Source: Mangifera indica
Taxonomy: Eukaryota > Streptophyta > Magnoliopsida > Sapindales > Anacardiaceae
Direction: 5' to 3'
Assembly: GCF_011075055.1 (NCBI RefSeq)
Contig: NC_058140.1
Coordinates: forward strand, 14,633,945 to 14,697,944
Length of the DNA: 64,000 nucleotides
Part shown: positions 60,982 to 64,000 of the stretch, piece after piece
Layout of the letters: every line of letters starts with the position of its first letter
How positions within the stretch are numbered: the first letter of the stretch is position 1
Position numbers and translations under genes: made by a program
Notes under the pieces: model-generated
Database searches by the model: none
Seen by the model: the letters and a program-made list of their open reading frames with translations, nothing else
Told to the model about the DNA's origin: nothing

Positions 60982-63332
60982 AATTCCTGCAAATAAAGAG
61001 CGAGGATGCTGAAGGAAGTGAAGCATTCACAGAATCACAGCTCACAGCTAAATCAGCATAAAGGCCTAAAGTTGAAAGCATTTTGATTGAATTGAATTTC
61101 CCCTGGACAGCAAACATACCAATTCCGGCAACCCAGAACAACCATAACAACACATCTATCCCTTCAAGAAGAAGACAAGAGCAATTGAAACAATTTTCTT
61201 TATGTTACAAAACAATGTTTCTTAGGATAAGAAATAATGTATATAGAATTCATGTTTTAAAACATCAGAAATCTACCACAGGGAAAAATAAAATCAAAAC
61301 ATATGTACAACGTAAGTTAATTGTCACCACATCCAAATACAGGAATGGATATTCAGGCAAAATGTCGTCCTGTCCCTATGGCCTATAACAGAAGAGGTAA
61401 GTGAGAGCAAACCACAAACTTTTACACTTAGACTAATCTACTAACTGAAAACCATCACAGCAAAGACATTAATCCAAATTTTCCAACATCACTTCCATCC
61501 TTCAAACCTTAAATACACTGCTTACCTTAGATTGAGCTAGAACATATAGTTTACAAAATGGGTTCAAATAACTGGTATCACATTGTTCAAAAGATAGACA
61601 CGTGAATCCATACCATAGAGATATCTGAACCCTTTACAACTGGGACAAAGGACAAGCTATTTTGATAAAAGAATAACTTGAATAGTTGAAAGAAAATTTC
61701 AACTTTCAACTAATATAAGTAGAACTCAAAAGGATGAAAACTGCAAGACTTATACAACTAAAGATTTAGCTTCACAAGCACAATCATTTATAACTATTAT
61801 CAATTAAGAAACTAATAAAAGCAAAATCGGTCAGAAAATTATAGTATCTTCCGAAAAAAAATATTCAATTCAACCTCGTTCATCACCCACAACCACAAGA
61901 AAAAAGCCGCAGCCGCACCCAAAATAAAAAAAGACTTTGGGGACAAAAGAACTCAACTCGATCCGCAAACCGTAAAACAGTAAACGGTGAGGCGTCTATC
62001 AAAACAAAAAGGTGACAAACTTACCAGTAAAGTGGTGAGAGATGGTTTTATGTTGGGATTCTGGTCACTGGCGTCGATGCGACTGAGGATATTGGGAGAT
62101 CAGCTCTAGGTTTCAGGCTTGGACGGATTAACAATAACTGTACACTTGTATTCGTTTTTATTTTATAAAATGTTTTATTATTTTTTGGAACCAATTTGGG
62201 CCTCATGTGTAGACTGACAGGCCCATATGGATTGGGAACAACATTCTTTGTAAGCCCAAATCGTTCAAAAGGCACTGTAAAACTTGCAGCATCTGCTCCA
62301 ATAGATAATCAATAAAACTATGTGCATCCATTTTTGATATATAATTTATGTACACAGATAAGGTATTATCATATGATTAGATGTTTCTTTATCATATAAT
62401 GACACATATTTTAAAATCACCTAATTACTTGATGATATATCACTGTATATATGAATTGTGTATCAAAAATGGAAACACATAGTATTACTCATAGATAATT
62501 TAAGCGATAACGGATCAGATTTTATGTATAAGAGAGTATAGTTTTGAATCCTTTCTGACATCATTTGATTAAACACTGGTTGTAAAGTTGATTAAAGCAA
62601 AGTTCTATTTGCTCGGTATAATTGATTTGACCCAAAAAAATGACCTGATTTGGGTGAGGTTTCTCCCTTTTTTTTATAAAAAAAAGCCTTGCGCATTTCC
62701 TAGTCCCTTTCTTCTTCTTAAAATAGGCATTTCAATCCTTTGAAGCAATTCCCATTTATTAAAAATAAAAAGATACACTAATTTTGAAGTATTCCCATTG
62801 CCGTTGACAAAGAAGAAGGCAGAAACCTATTATTTGGTTCAGTTGTTCCAAAGCTTGCACATCGGAAGGATGAAAACCAAAATTCAGTTACAGCCCTTCA
62901 AAACGCCTCTTCTCATTTATGCCAATTTAATTATTATCCCCCACTGCCTCCACTACAGCTTCCTTTCAAAACTGCCATTGAATTTTATTATCTGGGTTCT
63001 ATCCAAATGTTAAAAAAAAAAAAAAAAAAAACTGCCATTCAGAAGAAACTATGATGTAATTTAACAGAAAATAATATTTCCATGGACGCCTCCATATATA
63101 GTCAAAGTTTCATCCTTATATTTTATGTCAACGAATGATCAAGATTAACCGGTTCATCAAAATAACAATAAATCTGAGTGTTGCAACAAACAACAATAAA
63201 GAAGTAATTTTTTTTTGGTCAGATTCCATTCCATCGCACTAAACCTTGAAAGACAAACAAACAGAATCGGTAGGCTTATATAACAAAAAGAAAATCGAAT
63301 TAGTATTTCTTATCCACACATAACAAAAGCTG
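60982..63332. other. Prefoldin leader intron, promoter region and intergenic DNA
   Basis: About 60987-62024 is the inferred leader intron and 62025 to about 62110 the inferred 5' UTR exon of the prefoldin gene on the minus strand. An AT-rich MITE-like copy with good inverted ends (ACTATGTGCATCCATTTTTG and the reverse of CAAAAATGGAAACACATAGT) is at about 62315-62490. An A-run lies near 63012-63030. No further exon is recognised. Confidence 0.5.
62315..62490. repeat. AT-rich MITE-like element with good inverted ends
   Basis: Left ACTATGTGCATCCATTTTTG and right, reversed, ACTATGTGTTTCCATTTTTG differ at two positions over 20 bases. The interior has the TCATATGATTAGAT and AAAATCACCTAATTACTTGATG motifs shared with other copies. 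Target duplication not clear. Confidence 0.65.
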
Positions 63333-63530
63333 TTATGAGATGCTACGTTTGCCTGGACGATCGGCAACCTTGAGCGTTTTGTCGATAAGTTTCTTCGCCT
63401 TTCGGCTTCGGATCTCTACCTTCACACTGGAGCTTTTGTCCATCTTTATGTATGGTTTCTTCGACTTCTTCAATGCTCTCACCTTCGACTTTATCGACTC
63501 CACCAAGTTCTCTAACTGGTTGATGGCCAT
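63333..63530 (-). CDS. Small basic conserved-looking protein (65 aa)
   Basis: One exon of 65 codons. The protein is lysine- and arginine-rich: it has NQLENLVESIKSKVRALK near the start, then KKPYIKMDKSSSVKVEIRSR, then KAKKLIDKTLKVADRPGKR. This ordered charged pattern, with the KMDKSxSVKVEIRSRKA core, is what I remember from small plant proteins of unknown function, and it is unlike a chance frame in AT-rich DNA. The opposite strand is also open across it (63340-63684) but that frame has hydrophobic, repetitive composition. No introns, signal peptide or membrane helix. Confidence 0.65.
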   Translation of the reverse strand: MAINQLENLVESIKSKVRALKKSKKPYIKMDKSSSVKVEIRSRKAKKLIDKTLKVADRPGKRSIS

Positions 63531-64000
63531 TTCGGTTTTCTTTCTTTCAGATTTTCTCCCGAGAATTTTAAGATTCTCGGCTATAAATCTTGCATTTTCC
63601 TGCTTCGCCTTTTACTTCTTCCTTCCACATTTCACTCCTGAGGCTTTTATAGACTCGGCTTTAGAGAAATGGGATTACATTTAACGATTATTACGAGTGA
63701 GCCATTGAGGCCTCCCTGTCATAGGATAAAAATAAATAATGATCAAATCAAGGAAAAAAGTTACTCATTACTTAAAACTTCAGGTTTTGGACGGCTGAGA
63801 TTAGTTTATGATGGAGCCTACTATCATATTCTTATAGAAGGAAACAAATTCAGATCAGCTGTGAGCCTGTGATAGTGACATATCACGCAATAACAATCTG
63901 ACTGTAGGGGAAAATACAATCAAAGGGATAATCCTGTTAATAAAGGAGAAGATATGAGTATTTTAGTAAATTGAGACTTCTGATGCAGTTAGACTTAGCT

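Noticed and set aside
61083..61388. 101-codon plus-strand frame upstream of prefoldin
   Set aside because: It lies in the inferred leader intron of the minus-strand prefoldin gene and has no domain.

Overview
This window is nuclear DNA of a flowering plant, almost certainly a eudicot. It is AT-rich, the genes have many short exons with GT..AG introns, and the recognisable products (D-type cyclin, SOFL protein, MRS2/CorA magnesium transporter, SCPL serine carboxypeptidase-like proteins) are plant types. The species cannot be told from the sequence. There are no tRNA or rRNA genes, CRISPR arrays or bacterial-type operons that I can see.

Layout. 1-1066 (+): last five exons of a nucleobase-ascorbate transporter. 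4525-5954 (+): complete five-exon D-type cyclin. 5955-16995: 11 kb without a convincing gene, holding AT-rich MITE-like repeats, a ~145-bp tandem repeat and a tandem LTR (TRIM-like) array. 16996-17893 (+): SOB FIVE-LIKE protein. 21856-22517 (-): small, probably chloroplast-targeted protein of unknown function. 24228-28240 (-): six-exon MRS2-type Mg2+ transporter. 30.8-55.0 kb (-): a tandem cluster of serine carboxypeptidase-like (SCPL) genes, with one shattered copy (31.0-34.3 kb), one complete gene (35907-41314, 463 aa), one 5'-truncated pseudogene with stops (45564-47783) and a second complete gene (48807-55020, 477 aa). 57688-59484: two divergent, intronless paralogues of a plant-specific family. 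60550-60981 (-): prefoldin subunit 2. 63333-63530 (-): a 65-aa conserved-looking basic protein.

The SCPL cluster is the most interesting part. Both complete genes have 14 exons with identical exon lengths from exon 5 onward, a Ser-Asp-His triad and the GDSY serine motif usual in SCPL acyltransferases, and a GC-AG intron at the same place. The cluster is loaded with DNA transposons whose insertions can be dated against paralogous empty sites: a 1.5-kb Mutator-like element with an exact 9-bp duplication in an intron of the broken copy, a 1.0-kb hAT-like element 202 bp upstream of one start codon, a Tourist/Harbinger-type MITE at an exon edge of the pseudogene, a Mutator-like element in intron 2 of the second gene, and several copies of a foldback family (ends GGCCAAAGGACTATTTCCC), one lying 158 bp upstream of the second start codon. 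A hAT-type MITE family rich in GAGCTCG, an AT-rich MITE-like family of about 15 copies, and an LTR array complete the picture.

The genes outside the cluster are functionally unrelated (transport, cell cycle, cytokinin-linked growth, magnesium, protein folding), as expected in a plant chromosome arm.
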